This document shows, piece by piece, positions 1 through 10,332 of a stretch of DNA of 64,000 bases; positions within the stretch are counted from its first letter, which is position 1; the number at the start of each line of letters is the position of its first letter. The stretch covers positions 17,823,200-17,887,199 of the forward strand of contig OY754329.1 in the NCBI GenBank assembly GCA_963573305.1. Direction: 5' to 3'. The translations under genes and the position numbers were made by a program. The DNA comes from Pyrrhosoma nymphula (Eukaryota; Arthropoda; Insecta; Odonata; Coenagrionidae). The notes under the pieces are model-generated. The model searched no databases. It worked only from the letters and a program-made list of their open reading frames with translations, and was not told the origin of the DNA.

Positions 1-414
1 CTGGGAGCATGTCTGGCAAAATTTTATAACGCTATAAAAAAGGGATGACTATCCCTTTCACTTTTGTGACAAGGATTTTTCCATTCACCTGCGCAAAACA
101 CATTTGGCCTTTGATGCGACTGTTCCAGAGTTGCCTCAGCTTTTCCTGCGAAGTTACGAAGTGATTACTCGCAGAAAAAGATTTTGAAAGTTTCGCAAAT
201 CTTTTCGCCTCCCGCAGGATCGATATGACGCAAGGCTAGGAGAAAATTGGGAAGGAAGGCTAACTATAAGAGTCAACTGGCGAACAGTTTGCTAATATGT
301 CGACACAAGATAGTTTTCCTTCACATAATATGCACTTGAAAAATGTTTTGCAATTGTGCCTATGAAGATGAGAAACGATTTTGCAACAATAAATTAAATA
401 CCTAACCATATTGA
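1..414. other. No gene recognised
   Basis: AT-rich sequence. The only open frame here (minus strand, 260-535) has no recognisable motif and runs into repeat sequence. Nothing assignable seen. Confidence 0.5.
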
Positions 415-1025
415 TCTTAATATATATAAAAGTCAATGTATGACTAAAACCTAAACCACTGGACCAATTTTGATGACATTTGGAACACAGGTTCGGTACT
501 GGTAGACAACAAACACTGTAGGGTTTAATTAACAAAAACTCTGTTTTGCAGGGTTAAGGGTGTGATCCTTACTAATATATAAAAATGTAATAGTGTCTGT
601 CTGTCTGTTGCTCCATCACGCAAAAACTACTGGACCGATTGAGCTTAAATTTGGAAGTAAAGAGAAAACATATCTGGTTGTATCATATGCTATATTCAAA
701 AGCACTAAGGGCTCCCAAAGGTCTCCGAAGGTCCTCCCTGGTGGTCCATGGTAAGCATTGGGTTCGGTGCAGTGGTTTCATTTTTTGCTTTTTAAAAGTA
801 CTTTCACTCAAGATTCTGGCTGGCTTGGCTGGATTTTTTTATCGGATGGCTGAATAAATGAAGTTTCTAATTTTATCAATCCATTTCCTTCTACGCTCCG
901 TATTTGTCTGAAGTTCATGTTTTCAGCTGAAGAATGTCATATTTTTCTCTGAAATCAACATTAACATATTTCCTTGACAACCAGAGATTTGATTTTCTGA
1001 AAATATTCATGTCTCTATCAATAAA
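415..1025 (+). mobile_element. Helitron-like non-coding repeat, degraded
   Basis: Two blocks (about 420-540 and 560-1020) carry the TATATAAAA plus GTCTGTCTGTCTG plus CTACTGGACCGATT signature usual near the 5' end of non-autonomous insect Helitrons. The second block shares a stretch (TGCAGTGGTTTCATTTTTTG, then a TTTCCTTGACA segment) with the repeat at 15571-16232, so both belong to one family. No 3' hairpin or CTRR end is obvious, so the copy looks truncated. Assignment rests on sequence style and the shared repeat. Confidence 0.45.
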
Positions 1026-1945
1026 AATATCACGTTTTCCTACAGGCCCATGATAGTACGTAGAAATAAAATCCGTATAAGAAGGGCCCAGAGTCCCAAG
1101 ATGGATTACTTCGGGAGGTTATCGATAAATTCAATGAATATTTACAACAAGTATACTCTTCAACGTCTATTCTCAAAGTAGCTCTCGTAGGGGCACTACA
1201 TGTATATGAGAGAACTCTTACGTAGTAAACATTACACATAAAGGAATTAAAGATACTACACACGCAATTAAATGTGCAAGAATATTTACGTACAGCGAAT
1301 AGCAATGGCATTCTCTGTTGCTGCAATAAACACCGCATTGTTTATTATCGTTTAATACTCAGATGTATTACACGTAGTGGAACCGTCTGCCTCTGATTAC
1401 GATTGCGAACTGTGTTTAGACCAATTCCCACATCATAAAGGTAACGAGTTATTTATATATGTTTAAAATTGTTAAAGTGCAGTTAACTTAGGTACATTCA
1501 CTCAATCATCGAGTTGCCCATTCAAGAATTTCACATGCCGCTGTGTTTCCCCTCCTTGGACTAAAAATATATCCATCAACATGCCAAATAAAAAAAGAGT
1601 AGCCTTTCGAAAAAAATTCTTCTAAAGCAAGAAGGAATGTCTTCTTTGTGAGAAAATGACTCCTTGCATGAAAAACGGCAAATGTTAGACTTGGATGATC
1701 ACTGACATGCCCGCTAGCGATCTTATGAGCATATCCCCGTGGCGTTTATCGGGTTACGCTAAGAACCGCACAAATTTAATCCTAACCCAACCTACGGACG
1801 GGTAACCAACTATAAATCTGGTTCAAATATAGACCCATCTGTTTCGAAACTCCAATCTGATTTAAGATGGCGGATATTATACTGACGTCACTACATGCTT
1901 CTTACCCGAAAGAAGAACGGAAATTCTGCGCAATGAACGACATCC
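1026..1945. other. No gene recognised
   Basis: AT-rich unassigned sequence. The minus-strand frame at 1030-1338 has no familiar motif and is not supported as a gene. Confidence 0.45.
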
Positions 1946-2150
1946 GTGCATGAAATGTATTTAAGTAGTAATGAGTCTGCCTGGCCGATTTTTGGGTTTC
2001 CCGTGCATGAAAGAGGACCAACAGTCACTCATCTCTCCGTGCACCTGGAAAACGGTCATCGTGTCTACTACAACGAACACAACATACAAGATAGGTTACG
2101 AACTCCTCAAATGACCACCACGCATACAGTTTTTCATCAGGCTTTGTGGT
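1946..2150 (+). pseudogene. Helitron helicase fragment (region before the helicase core)
   Basis: The translation (a 91-codon frame, of which the first about 68 are informative) reads ESAWPIFGFPVHERGPTVTH followed by LSVHLENGHRVYY. This matches the conserved segment of Helitron Rep/helicase proteins just before the PIF1-type helicase, where the usual pattern is EAxWRIxxFxxHExxPxVxxLxVHLxxxQxVxF. The Helitron protein unwinds and joins single strands during rolling-circle transposition in the nucleus. Only this short piece survives, with no ATPase motifs next to it. It cannot be active. Family assignment is from motif recall, not a search. Confidence 0.6.
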
Positions 2151-2221
2151 TTTCCTATAAGATAAGTTTAATGTTTTTCACACCCGATGAATTTCAACGG
2201 GTATCTTCCGCTCGTATTTAA

Positions 2222-2768
2222 TGATAAATAAAATGATCCTTGCCAAGGCATCATTCCAATTTATCCTTCTTTTGGGTCCAGGAATAATAATTTTAAAAAC
2301 TATGAGACTGGAGATTATTAATGTCTTGTTATTTCGTGATGCTCTTGTCAAAGGAGAAATAGTTAGCTTGATTATATAAGTAGATTGAATTTGCTAGTAC
2401 CATCTAACAATCCATTGTTAGCAAAAGAGGACATTTTAAATATAAGTGTTAAAGCTACTGCAAAAATGGTCCCTTAGAGTCTGTATTAAATTTAATATTT
2501 GTTGCTTTGTCCTCTATATGTACGGGGATAGAGAGAATTTGTAATTTAGTGATGAAAAAATATTCTAAACGCACAATTTAACATGCAACTTAAAATAAGG
2601 AAGAGTACACTTATGTACTGTATTTTGGCCTTCTTTGAATAATGCATGAATCACATTCGTTATTATTTTTTCGTCATCATCATTCACCCTGTGATTACAT
2701 TAAATTGTTGCGTTAAATATAAACAAAATGTGTAAAATGTTTAAGAGAAAGGCCTTCAACAAAGCCGC
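2222..2768. other. No gene recognised
   Basis: AT-rich sequence without a supported ORF, repeat match or RNA gene. Confidence 0.45.
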
Positions 2769-3304
2769 TTAAAGTAGTTTGAGCGAGATATCATTTCAAA
2801 TAAAATTCAATGAAGTTGGCCTCAGTTGAAAGAAAAAGATCTCATCTTTCTAATAATACAAAAATATCAGCTACTCTTTGCTTTTATTTTCGAGTTCTTT
2901 TCCAAAATAATTGAAGCCGTTTTCCATGGGAGACGGTACGACTATACGCTCCCAAGACACATTATTAAAATAATGAGGAAGTTATGACGCACAGATTGTG
3001 CCAGAAATTTAATGGTCTGTAGTTCTTATGTTTTTTCATTTTTTTAAATTAAAGAAAAGATTCATTACTCGCCGTATTACTTTTTCTAAAATCCCAAAAA
3101 TAAACCTTCGGTTGTAAAGGCATTTTCAGTCTACGAAGGAAAATAACTAGTCAAGTTAAAGACTCAAACATGTATATTCAACTATTTAATGAGATTTTCA
3201 GCCAAATAAAATGGTTTTGGCGTCATAAAGGTTAACATTTTTACTTCGTGCTTATTACAGCAGCCTTAATCTTTAAATAAAATTCGAACATGGCCTTCTT
3301 GAAA

Positions 3305-4283
3305 GGCCTGGTTACACGGTACATGAGAATGTACAAGAAAATGTGTGAATGTCTGAATGTCAGAATGAACGCAAAAATTCACCGTGTAACCACACCAAAA
3401 TGTACGATTGCATGAATGTCTGAACAGAAAATAGAACCAGTACTAATTTCGTTCAGACAATCGTACAAGTTGACCTCATTACAGAGACACCTGGTGGCAG
3501 ACGACGCAAATGACACATTCACAAGCCAATTGACAACTGAATGTGTCGTTTCCATGGCAAAAAAATTGGTTTAAATAACGCGCCTACGGTTTAAAATGAG
3601 GAAAAACAAACGAAAACGCATAATGCGCATCAGAAAATGTGCGAAAATCTTTCCGAAAAAAACGTGGTCTGCGTAGGACCAGACGGTGGAAGTTATACTT
3701 CTTTGGCCGGTCGCACACACCCGCTCACACACACAGGCAGACAGGATATATAAATGAAATAAAAGACATTTTTTCTCTATTATTCAATATATTTCTCTTC
3801 GATATATTGTTATGAGTGATTTAATTTTTATAATATACACCTATATATTATCTGTTATATACACCTATATACTATATGTACGTTTTTGTATGGTTTTTTG
3901 TACGTTCGAACTTTGAAAAGAAGTTTTGTTTAAAAAAAAAATCGCCCCAACCGGGAATCGAACATGGGACTCTTATGTGAAAGTCGAGTGCGCTACCGAC
4001 TCAACCATCGATGCTCTTGTACAAAGTTCGAACGTACAAAAAACCATACAAAAACGTACAATTGTGGATTTTTCTCACCCAAAAAAGAGCGTGACGCGGT
4101 TTCTCGACCAACATCCCATCCCAAAAGTCTCCAACGGGCGCAAAGAAGTATAACTTCAAAAATGTACCGTGTAGTCACCTATTCATTGATCTTGTCCATG
4201 AGAATGTACAAGAATCTGTACATGAAACCATTCACAAAAATGTACAGAAACTTGTACATTCTCATGTACCGTGTAACCAGGCC
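3305..4283. mobile_element. TIR DNA element with 33-bp perfect inverted ends
   Basis: Both ends read GGCCTGGTTACACGGTACAT followed by GAGAATGTACAAG, giving 33 matching bases in inverted orientation. Further copies of the subterminal motif (ATGAGAATGTACAAG, GTGTAACCA) recur inside. There is no transposase-sized ORF, so it is non-autonomous. The target duplication is unclear (flanks CTTGAA and TTAAGA). It interrupts an old MITE, which confirms the boundaries independently. The superfamily is not assigned. Confidence 0.75.
3941..4016 (-). tRNA. tRNA-like pseudogene inside the TIR element
   Basis: On the minus strand there is an A-box-like TGGTTGAGTCGG and a B-box-like GTTCGATTCC in correct order and spacing. 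The candidate anticodon would be TTC. Several stem pairs fail: the anticodon stem has two mismatches, the T stem two, and the acceptor strands do not pair. It is therefore a tRNA-derived sequence and not a working tRNA gene. Confidence 0.5.
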
Positions 4284-4321
4284 TTAAGACTACAGAAAAA
4301 TCTCGCTCTAACTCCTTTAAG

Positions 4322-4677
4322 TGATGGGAGAATTAGTAGTTAAACCATTCAGTTCGCTCGTGGGCAAATCTGGAGAAAAAATTCCAAAAATCTATTTAAG
4401 GAGGCCGGAGCTATAATCGGGAATCGTTGAGTGCACATTTCAATAATTAGTCGAAAAAAATTATTTCTTAGACTACATTTCATTTAAGTTCACCTGTTTA
4501 TGCGTGGGAACTCACTATACAGGCAGTAATGGAAATGATTCAAGAATTATATTTTAATTTTTTTTTTTTTAAGGATAAAAACTTTTTGACGATAGTTTTC
4601 GGCGCGGCATTCGAAATTTAGACGAAATTATGCTGATTTTATTTTACATTGGACTCGGCGTGACACCTTCATAGGGA
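4322..4677. other. No gene recognised
   Basis: AT-rich sequence with an A/T run near 4550-4575; nothing assignable. Confidence 0.4.
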
Positions 4678-5474
4678 CAGGGTGATTACAAAAGAATGCA
4701 TTGGTTTCAAAGATTGTATTTTTCAAATGGTACGAGCTACAGATCTGCGTGACCTCTTAAAATGACCGATACATTCTCTAGTTTTGTTGAAAAAAATAAC
4801 AATACAAATGTTTAATATGTCCTCCTTGAGTACCCCGAACAATATCAAGTCGATATTCAAATTCCTCCCACACTCTTTGAAGCATGTCAGCAGTTACTGT
4901 CTTCACAGCCAAAGTTATACGTGCTTTCAATTCCTCACTGTTAGTAGGCAATGATGGTACAAAGACTTGACCTTTGATATATCACCACAAAATATCACAT
5001 GGAGTGAGATCAGGTGACCTCAGAGGCCACAGATGAAGGGCGAGGTCTCTTGCCTTGCAGATTGACTAATCCATCTTTGTGGGTAGGTCTCATTAAGATG
5101 AGAACGAACTGAAAGGTGCCATTGGGGGGGAGCCCCGTCTTGCTGAAACACAAAATCATTGGAATCTGCTTCCAGTAGAAGAAAAATCCAATCTTAATCA
5201 ATGCCTACCAACAGTGAGGAGTTGAAATCACGCATAACTTTGGCTGTGAAGACAGTAACTGCTGACATGCTTCAAAGAGTGTGGGAGGAATTTGATATCG
5301 ACTTGATATTGTTCGGGTTACTCAAGGAGGGCATATTGAACATTTTTAATGTTATTTTTTTAAACAAAACTAGAGAATTTACCGGTCATTTTAAGAGTTC
5401 GTGCAGCTCTGTAGCGCGTATTCTTTGAAAAATACAGATATTTGAAACCGACGCATTCTTTTGTAATCACCCTG
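4678..5474 (-). mobile_element. Mariner/Tc1-like transposon fragment with inverted duplicated ends
   Basis: The minus strand encodes pieces of a DDE transposase: FQQDGAPP-like residues near 5100-5150, a frameshifted SPDLTPCD segment near 4985-5030 (the third catalytic acidic site), and an SEELKARITLAVKTVTADML-like tail ending in GGHIKHL. The tail (4678-4953) is repeated in reverse orientation at 5203-5474 (about 275 bp, about 90 percent alike by eye). Both outer ends read CAGGGTGATTACAAAAGAAT and TA follows the right end. Stops and frameshifts make it dead. The structure has two 3' ends facing outward with part of the coding region in the loop. Confidence 0.7.
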
Positions 5475-5483
5475 TATATTATA

Positions 5484-7090
5484 CTAGGTGCACCCGGGAA
5501 CGCGTTGCTGTGGCTCAGTCTGGTTAAATAGAAATTAAATAAGAGAGAAAGCACATGTTTCTTTTATGTTTAATTTCACAATGCTTTTGGGTGAACAATA
5601 TTTTTTGTTTCTCTATTGTCTGTGTAGATATAGAGATTTTCTGGTTTGCCGACTCTAGAACACGCAACATATAATTGTCCATGTGAGAAGCAATCCGTGT
5701 CTAGATCTAAACCGCGCAATTCTAAAGATTTGCCCTGAACTTTATTTATGGTGATTGCCAACGCCAATCGAATTGGGAATTGCAATCTCTCAAATTGTAA
5801 TTGCATATCCATTTGGAATCATAGGAATGCGAGGCTTCAACTTTGAAAGGTCCTGTCAAGATTGTTGCTTCTACGACGTAGCTCATTAATTTTTTACTTC
5901 AAGCCGCGTGCAGTTGAAAAGCTTTGGTTGGTTGATATTTCGCAACATGATATAATTGGTACGCCAATTTTCAATTGCAGTACGTGCGGTGGCATCCCTG
6001 GCAGATCGAGTGAAATCAAAAATTCATTTGGATAACTAACCGCTTCATCTGCTTCCACAACAGTGTCGACGGGCTTGTATGTGACTGCCTCGCTTTGAAT
6101 GTTAGACTGAATGATATTGCAAAGTTCGTAGACGTCTGTTTTCTTGGCGGCAAGAATAGCTCGTTCACTCAGCCAATCGTCATTCTTATTATTGGTTTGA
6201 ATATACTGAGAAATACTTTTTCAACCAATTCTTCATTTAACGTCACTAAATTGCAGAAGTCATGAGGCAATGAAATTTTGTCCTGAGGTCACATCAACCG
6301 GCACCTTTCCGTTCCCAAGTTCCAGCAATTGATGTGAGAATATTTCAGTTCACCGATCGTTTTGCAGCTTGACATATTTATAGTTAATTTCAACGTATTA
6401 ACGTGTCGCCACAAAGTAAGAGTATTTCAGGCAAGCATTAATTTCGTCCGCTGGTGTCGTTCGAGGAATTACAGGTAATGTTTGCTTGAAATCTCCAGCA
6501 AGCATTATTAATGCGTTCCAATATGGTCTGGTGTTTCCACGAAAATCTTACAATGATCGATCAAGAACCTCGAGTGATTTTTCGTGGGCCAATCTAATTA
6601 ATCAATCTAATTAGGAACGTTTTTACCATTTCCTCCGGACGCATCTGAGAAGAAGATTTCTCCAACCCCGTTATTGACAGTTTGCACTATTTTATCGTAA
6701 ATGACTTTTCGCTCAAGCGTTAGCTTAGAAATTTTTGAATGCACGTACGACAAAGAATCACCCGTGTTTTAATTTTGTTCACGAAGGAGCAGTAGATCGA
6801 CTCGGTGATGGCATTCCCAAGTGATTGAAAAATTTGTTCGCGATTTCTAAGCACAAATCTTCAATCATTATCAGCGCTTCGTAGTCGATTTCTGCTGTGA
6901 AATCCAAGTTCCTATTTGAACTTTCCTCGCGTATTCGACAGAGAATATCTTCAGCCATGTGCGATTTTTATTTCTCCCATAACTCTGTTGGAGATGAAGG
7001 AGAGCATGCGGTCAATATGATTGCAAACAACGCATAAATTTGATTTTGGCAAGTTTCTTTTGGATTTCTGCGATTAAACTAAACTATTTA
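5484..7090 (-). mobile_element. Helitron, 3' part, on the minus strand
   Basis: On the minus strand the element ends with a GC-rich hairpin-like stretch (GCAACGCGTTCCCGGGTGCA) followed by CTAG at 5484-5487, which fits the Helitron 3' CTRR terminus. Upstream lies the decayed helicase ORF. The 5' part is missing: near 7090 the sequence changes to a Penelope-like fragment. The mariner-like element sits directly against its 3' end. Confidence 0.65.
5576..7080 (-). pseudogene. Helitron PIF1-like helicase, C-terminal half, decayed
   Basis: Reading the minus strand from about 7060 down, recognisable blocks in order are: ALFAIIL, MAEDILCRIREESSNRNLDF, EALIMIEDLCLEI, a P-loop region reading DASGGNGK instead of DAPGGTGK, LLEISSKHYL, NEFLISLDLPGMPPHVLQLK, GVPIIMLRNINQPKL and, in the longest open piece (5576-5812), ALAITINKVQGKSLELRG then GQLYVACSRVGKPENLYIY. 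These are motifs I to VI of the Helitron helicase in the right order. At least four frameshifts and several stops break it. The Walker A proline and threonine are both altered. It lies in the Helitron at 5484-7090 and is not functional. Confidence 0.8.
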
Positions 7091-7500
7091 TAAGATTGGT
7101 ATCACTCTGCCGTGGCTGAGCACACACTTTTAGAAGGTCACAGTATTGACACCAAAAGGGCGAAAGTTTTATGTACAGAAATTAGCTGCTATCGTGGGAT
7201 CATCAGGGAAGCCATTAAAATAGAAAAAAGACCTAACAACCTAAACAGAGAAGATGGCTACAAACTTCCTTATACGTGGAAAAGACTTTTGAAAAACTCA
7301 AGTATTAATTAATCATGCTGTACATAATAACCGCTTAAGTTTGTTTATTTATTTTGAATTGTTGATTTAGAATGCCAAACAAAGCCGGCAGAATAGCACG
7401 GCGAAACTGTTGCTAAAAAAAAGTTTAGTTTAATCGCAGAGATCCAAAAGAAACTTACCAAAATTGAAATGAACTGCGAAAATCTACGAAAAAAATGCAT
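7091..7500 (+). mobile_element. Penelope-like element 3' remnant
   Basis: The coding tail at 7106-7312 is followed by a block at 7370-7500 (GGCGAAACTGTTGCT, then AATGAACTGCGAAAATCT). That block is shared with 62437-62560 and, in its first part, with 27707-27745. The order of coding tail then GAAAC block fits a Penelope-like element running into its pseudo-LTR. It is truncated at 7090 by the junction with the Helitron. Confidence 0.5.
7106..7312 (+). pseudogene. Penelope-like GIY-YIG endonuclease C-terminus
   Basis: The frame opens SAVAEHTLLEGHSID, then KAKV-type residues (KRAKVLCTE), IIREAIKIEKRPNNLNREDG and YKLPYTWKRLL before the stop. In Penelope-like elements this is the invariant tail of the endonuclease after the GIY-YIG core (xxAEHxxxxGHxI, REAIEIxKxPNNxNREDGY, W). 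It would nick the target during retrotransposition. The GIY-YIG core and reverse transcriptase are absent, so this is a fragment about 68 residues long. A similar core survives on the minus strand at 56510-56900. Confidence 0.65.
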
Positions 7501-8399
7501 ACATTTGATTGGATGTGACGTGTTGCACGCGTCATTAATGGTAAAAAAAACACACTAACGAAATATTTCAATTGAAACGCAGATCAATCGACACAGCTCA
7601 ATTCCAACTCTATAAGAAACGAAATATTTCAATCCGAAACATTACGAACTATACGTCTTGAACCAGATTACTAATGAATTGCCACAAAGACAAATCGGTA
7701 TGGCGTATTTTTTTCACTTTTATCAATAGATGTCACTGCAAATCTGTACATAAACAAAAAACTCTCCCATTACCTTAAAGAGTTTCTGGTGTGTAAGTCT
7801 AATAACATATCCAGTAGGAATCGAGATTGGGGCCTTACATGCATCCATTTTCCTGCCAGAAGGAGACACGTAAGTAAACACTTGGCGAGATGCTGGAGAG
7901 GTAGGAGGACGAAGGGGGAGACCACATGTCGCGTTCTGTATGTATACATGTGTGTGTTGCTCGCGCGCGTCTAAATGGCTCGGCTAGCTAGAGCTCTCTC
8001 GACCTTCGGAAGAATCCGCGGCCTTGGTCTAATGAGGTTGGCACCGCACCAAGAATATAGCCTCCTCTTTCTCTCTCCCTCCCTCCTTACGTGTCAAACT
8101 CAAAGGGAGGCTAATTCCGGAGGGACGGAGGGAAAGGAAGAGGGAGAGAGAGTATAGGAGTGAAACACACTCGCGGACACGTCCCATTGCACCGAGTGCT
8201 ATCCTCACCTCCTCCCAGCGTTTGCTGGCTAAATATACATACATCACTTCATGTGGAGCGGAGAACTATCAGTGTTACCAACTCTCCAGGTTTGGGTACA
8301 ATTAGGTGACGATTCAATCAGCAGTAATAATTCATGATGTGAATATTTCTTACAAGCGTATAAAAGCGCATCAGGCTTAAATTTATGGAAATAATTTAT
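7501..8399. other. No gene recognised; pyrimidine/purine inverted tracts at 8065-8155
   Basis: Short ORFs here show no familiar motif. At about 8068-8095 a CTCTTTCTCTCTCCCTCCCT tract faces a GGAGGGACGGAGGG plus GAGGGAGAGAGAG tract at 8126-8152, which could pair as an imperfect hairpin. No tRNA or coding signal seen. Confidence 0.4.
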
Positions 8400-8601
8400 G
8401 TCCATTTCAAATAAAAGAATATGTATTGGTAAATTTCCACACAGTATATTATAAAAACCAAGGTTTCGGCACGTAAAGCCATTATCAAGACCTTGATAAT
8501 GGCATTACGTGCCAAAACCTTGATCGGTGGTGTATTTTAACTGGGTTTTTATAGTATGCTGTTTGGAAATTTACCAATATTGTTTCATTTGAAATGGACA
8601 T
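8400..8601. mobile_element. Hairpin element with hammerhead-like core
   Basis: Outer arms TCCATTTCAAATAAAAGAAT at 8400 and ATTGTTTCATTTGAAATGGA at the right end pair in inverted orientation, as do GGTAAATTTCCA/TGGAAATTTACC. Inner arms contain GGTTTCGGCACGTAAAGCCA and its inverted partner around 8510. On the minus strand the inner part reads CTTGATAATGGC, helix, GCCGAAACCTTGGTT, a degraded form of the CTGANGA...GAAAC pattern found in other hairpins in the window. Confidence 0.6.
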
Positions 8602-8885
8602 TTCTTACTAGACTTTCTTACACTTTCTCATTTTCTTGTTAGAGGTTCAAATATGATTTTATTATGTTACTAAGAATCCTTGAATATCTCAAAAGGGATG
8701 TTGGAGAATAAAACAACGATAATCAAAGCGCAAAATAAAGCCTAAGTTACAAGGATTCTACAAAAAAAACGGTCCAAAATAAAGCATTGGTCAATGTAAA
8801 AACAATAAAAGTCCTAAAATGCCAAGAGAAACGTCCAAGATGAAGTGCAGAATGATAAATGTTATCCATTTTGAATAGAAACACT
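8602..8885. other. No gene recognised
   Basis: AT-rich spacer between two hairpin elements. Confidence 0.4.
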
Positions 8886-9120
8886 TTGTACTTTTCCACA
8901 CTTTATTTAAAAACTTCGACCAGTTTCACCTTAATAAGGCATCTTCTGGCACATTCTGAACCTTAGGGCATTCTATATATACCTACCCAAAGAAAGTTTA
9001 AAAATGGTGGAGGTTGGTTTGAAATGGGGGAGAGCCCTAAGCTTCAGAATGTGCCAGAAGATACCTTATTAATGCGAAACCGGTCGCAGTTTTTAAATAA
9101 AGTGTTGAAAAGTGCAAAGT
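8886..9120. mobile_element. Hairpin element with hammerhead-like core
   Basis: Left arm about 8886-8975 (TTTGTACTTTTCCACACTTT, then TTCACCTTAATAAGGCATCT) pairs with right arm about 9037-9120. Each arm holds a GAAAC-type motif: plus strand CCAGAAGATACC, then GCGAAACCGGTCG near 9050-9085; minus strand CCAGAAGATGCCTTATTAAG then GTGAAACTGGTCG. It sits inside or next to the piggyBac-like fragment, where coding similarity stops. Confidence 0.6.
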
Positions 9121-9965
9121 TAGGTGCTTGTATGCTCTGTCACTTCAGTCATAATAAATTTGTCAAAATGTAGGAAAAAGTAAACATCAATGGATTTTGT
9201 GGTTTTCCCTTTGTCCCTGGTAAATGGGATATTATATTATGGGACCTAGTTCTACAGTTTTGAGGTGGCTTGGTTTTCCTCCTCCTAGTCACTTTTTCTT
9301 TTCCCAAGTAATAGTTATTACCGGCGTCACGGTCCTCCGTTGTTCCACTTCCACTAGCACCAATCACACAGTGTACGTCCTCTGCCTCTTGCACTAATGC
9401 TGAGTCGCGGCGTCGCACTCACTGCCTTCAGAGTCAGTAAATTCAAATGCACTTTCTTGTCCTCTCTCCTCAGAAAGAGTCCCATGTAATATCTCGACGT
9501 CCCCTTCGTCGTACAAATTAAGCTCACGGTGGTGACTCTGCCGATAAAATTCGTTTCATTATTATAATTTTGGTAATCTTTACGGTTAGAATATAGTAAA
9601 TATTGCTGGAAAAGTTTAATAGAGTTTAATTATATTGAAAAATCAGCGGTATAAAGTGATATTTCTTACCATTTTGGCCGCAGTATAGAGGAAGGAGAAA
9701 ATCTCGGGGGTAGTCCAACGACTCCGGAGAGGAACGTGGTAGGGGGCGCGTGGGGGTATGTAGGTAACACCCCAGAACACTTTGACTCGTTCCGATCCCG
9801 AAGCGAAATGAAAATTTTATGGGCTACTGACAGTATTTCGTCAAAATGTAAGAGACTTGAAGGTATGAGAACTAACAACATTGTAGATACAACGATGGAC
9901 ATACAATGTATCAAAGAAGAATGTATCATGGGGTGTCATTTACGCCCCGTGCGCCCTTTCCCGGG
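9121..9965 (-). mobile_element. piggyBac-like element, 5' part
   Basis: On the minus strand the element starts at 9965 with CCCGGGAAAGGGCGCACGGG, directly preceded by TTAA (9966-9969). TTAA followed by CCC is the piggyBac terminus and target signature. A transposase N-terminus follows at 9550-9160. The 3' part was not found: coding similarity ends near the hairpin element at 8886-9120. Confidence 0.6.
9160..9550 (-). pseudogene. piggyBac-like transposase N-terminus, frameshifted
   Basis: The minus strand reads LNLYDEGDVEILHGT, SEERGQESAFEF and TDSEGSECD, an acidic leader typical of piggyBac transposases. After a stop and a frame change near 9415 it reads DAGNNYYLGKEKVTRRRKTK, then PPQNCRTRSHNIISHLPGTK. 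This resembles the segment preceding the DDD catalytic domain (YxxGKDxxTxWxKxxPPxxxRxRxHNIxxxLPGxK). No catalytic aspartates are present in this fragment, and internal stops rule out function. The family call is from motif recall. Confidence 0.6.
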
Positions 9966-10099
9966 TTAAACTGTGGAAACCTTGGCGTTCACTACTGGTG
10001 TAATAGAGCAAACTAATGCCGTCGTCGGTTTTCTCTTGAGGCTTCTTCCCATCCCTTATATCCCACCTAATCACTTATCATAATGACGCCTATACTGTA

Positions 10100-10204
10100 A
10101 AAATTGCCGCAGGAAAAAAATCGTAGTGGTATGCGCAATGTCCTGGTAAGCTTAAGATCCGTGGATCGATTCCCGGTCCAGGCCGATATTTTCTGTGGCA
10201 ATTT
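10100..10204 (+). repeat. tRNA-derived SINE-like sequence inside a short inverted repeat
   Basis: The plus strand at 10121-10185 has an A-box-like TAGTGGTATGCGC and a B-box-like GGATCGATTCC, followed by CGGTCCAGG. It is flanked by AAATTGCCGCAGGAAAAAAA at the left and an inverted counterpart TTTTCTGTGGCAATTT at the right (10183-10204). It is tRNA-derived and not foldable into a good tRNA by eye. The inverted flanks are unusual for a SINE. Confidence 0.5.
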
Positions 10205-10332
10205 CTACGTTTTTTCATCACCATATTTGCGGCAGGCTTGAATATCTTCACAAAGATGGCTGTCGGAGGCCATCACAGCTAACCAGCAAACGCAATTAGT
10301 AAATAAGCAATGGAAGAATAAAATATTTGGGT

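Larger units (their letters stand above)
2769..4321 (-). mobile_element. Old copy of the TTTGAGCGA MITE, split by a nested TIR element
   Basis: The left part (about 2769-3300) begins AAAGTAGTTTGAGCGAGAT and follows the order of the inverted copy at 51485-52046, including the CAAAAATATCA, CTCGCCGTATTAC, GTCAAGTTAAAGACT and TTACAGCAGC equivalents. The remaining end, AATCTCGCTC plus CTTTAAG, lies at about 4300-4321, beyond the nested element at 3305-4283. The copy is much more diverged than the others, so it is the oldest of the family in the window. Confidence 0.6.

Noticed and set aside
3941..4016. Functional tRNA gene
   Set aside because: Boxes are present but anticodon, T and acceptor stems do not pair well; it lies inside a transposon.
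8065..8155. Hairpin terminator or structured RNA
   Set aside because: Pairing is only between C/T and G/A tracts and could be chance; no conserved partner elsewhere in the window.
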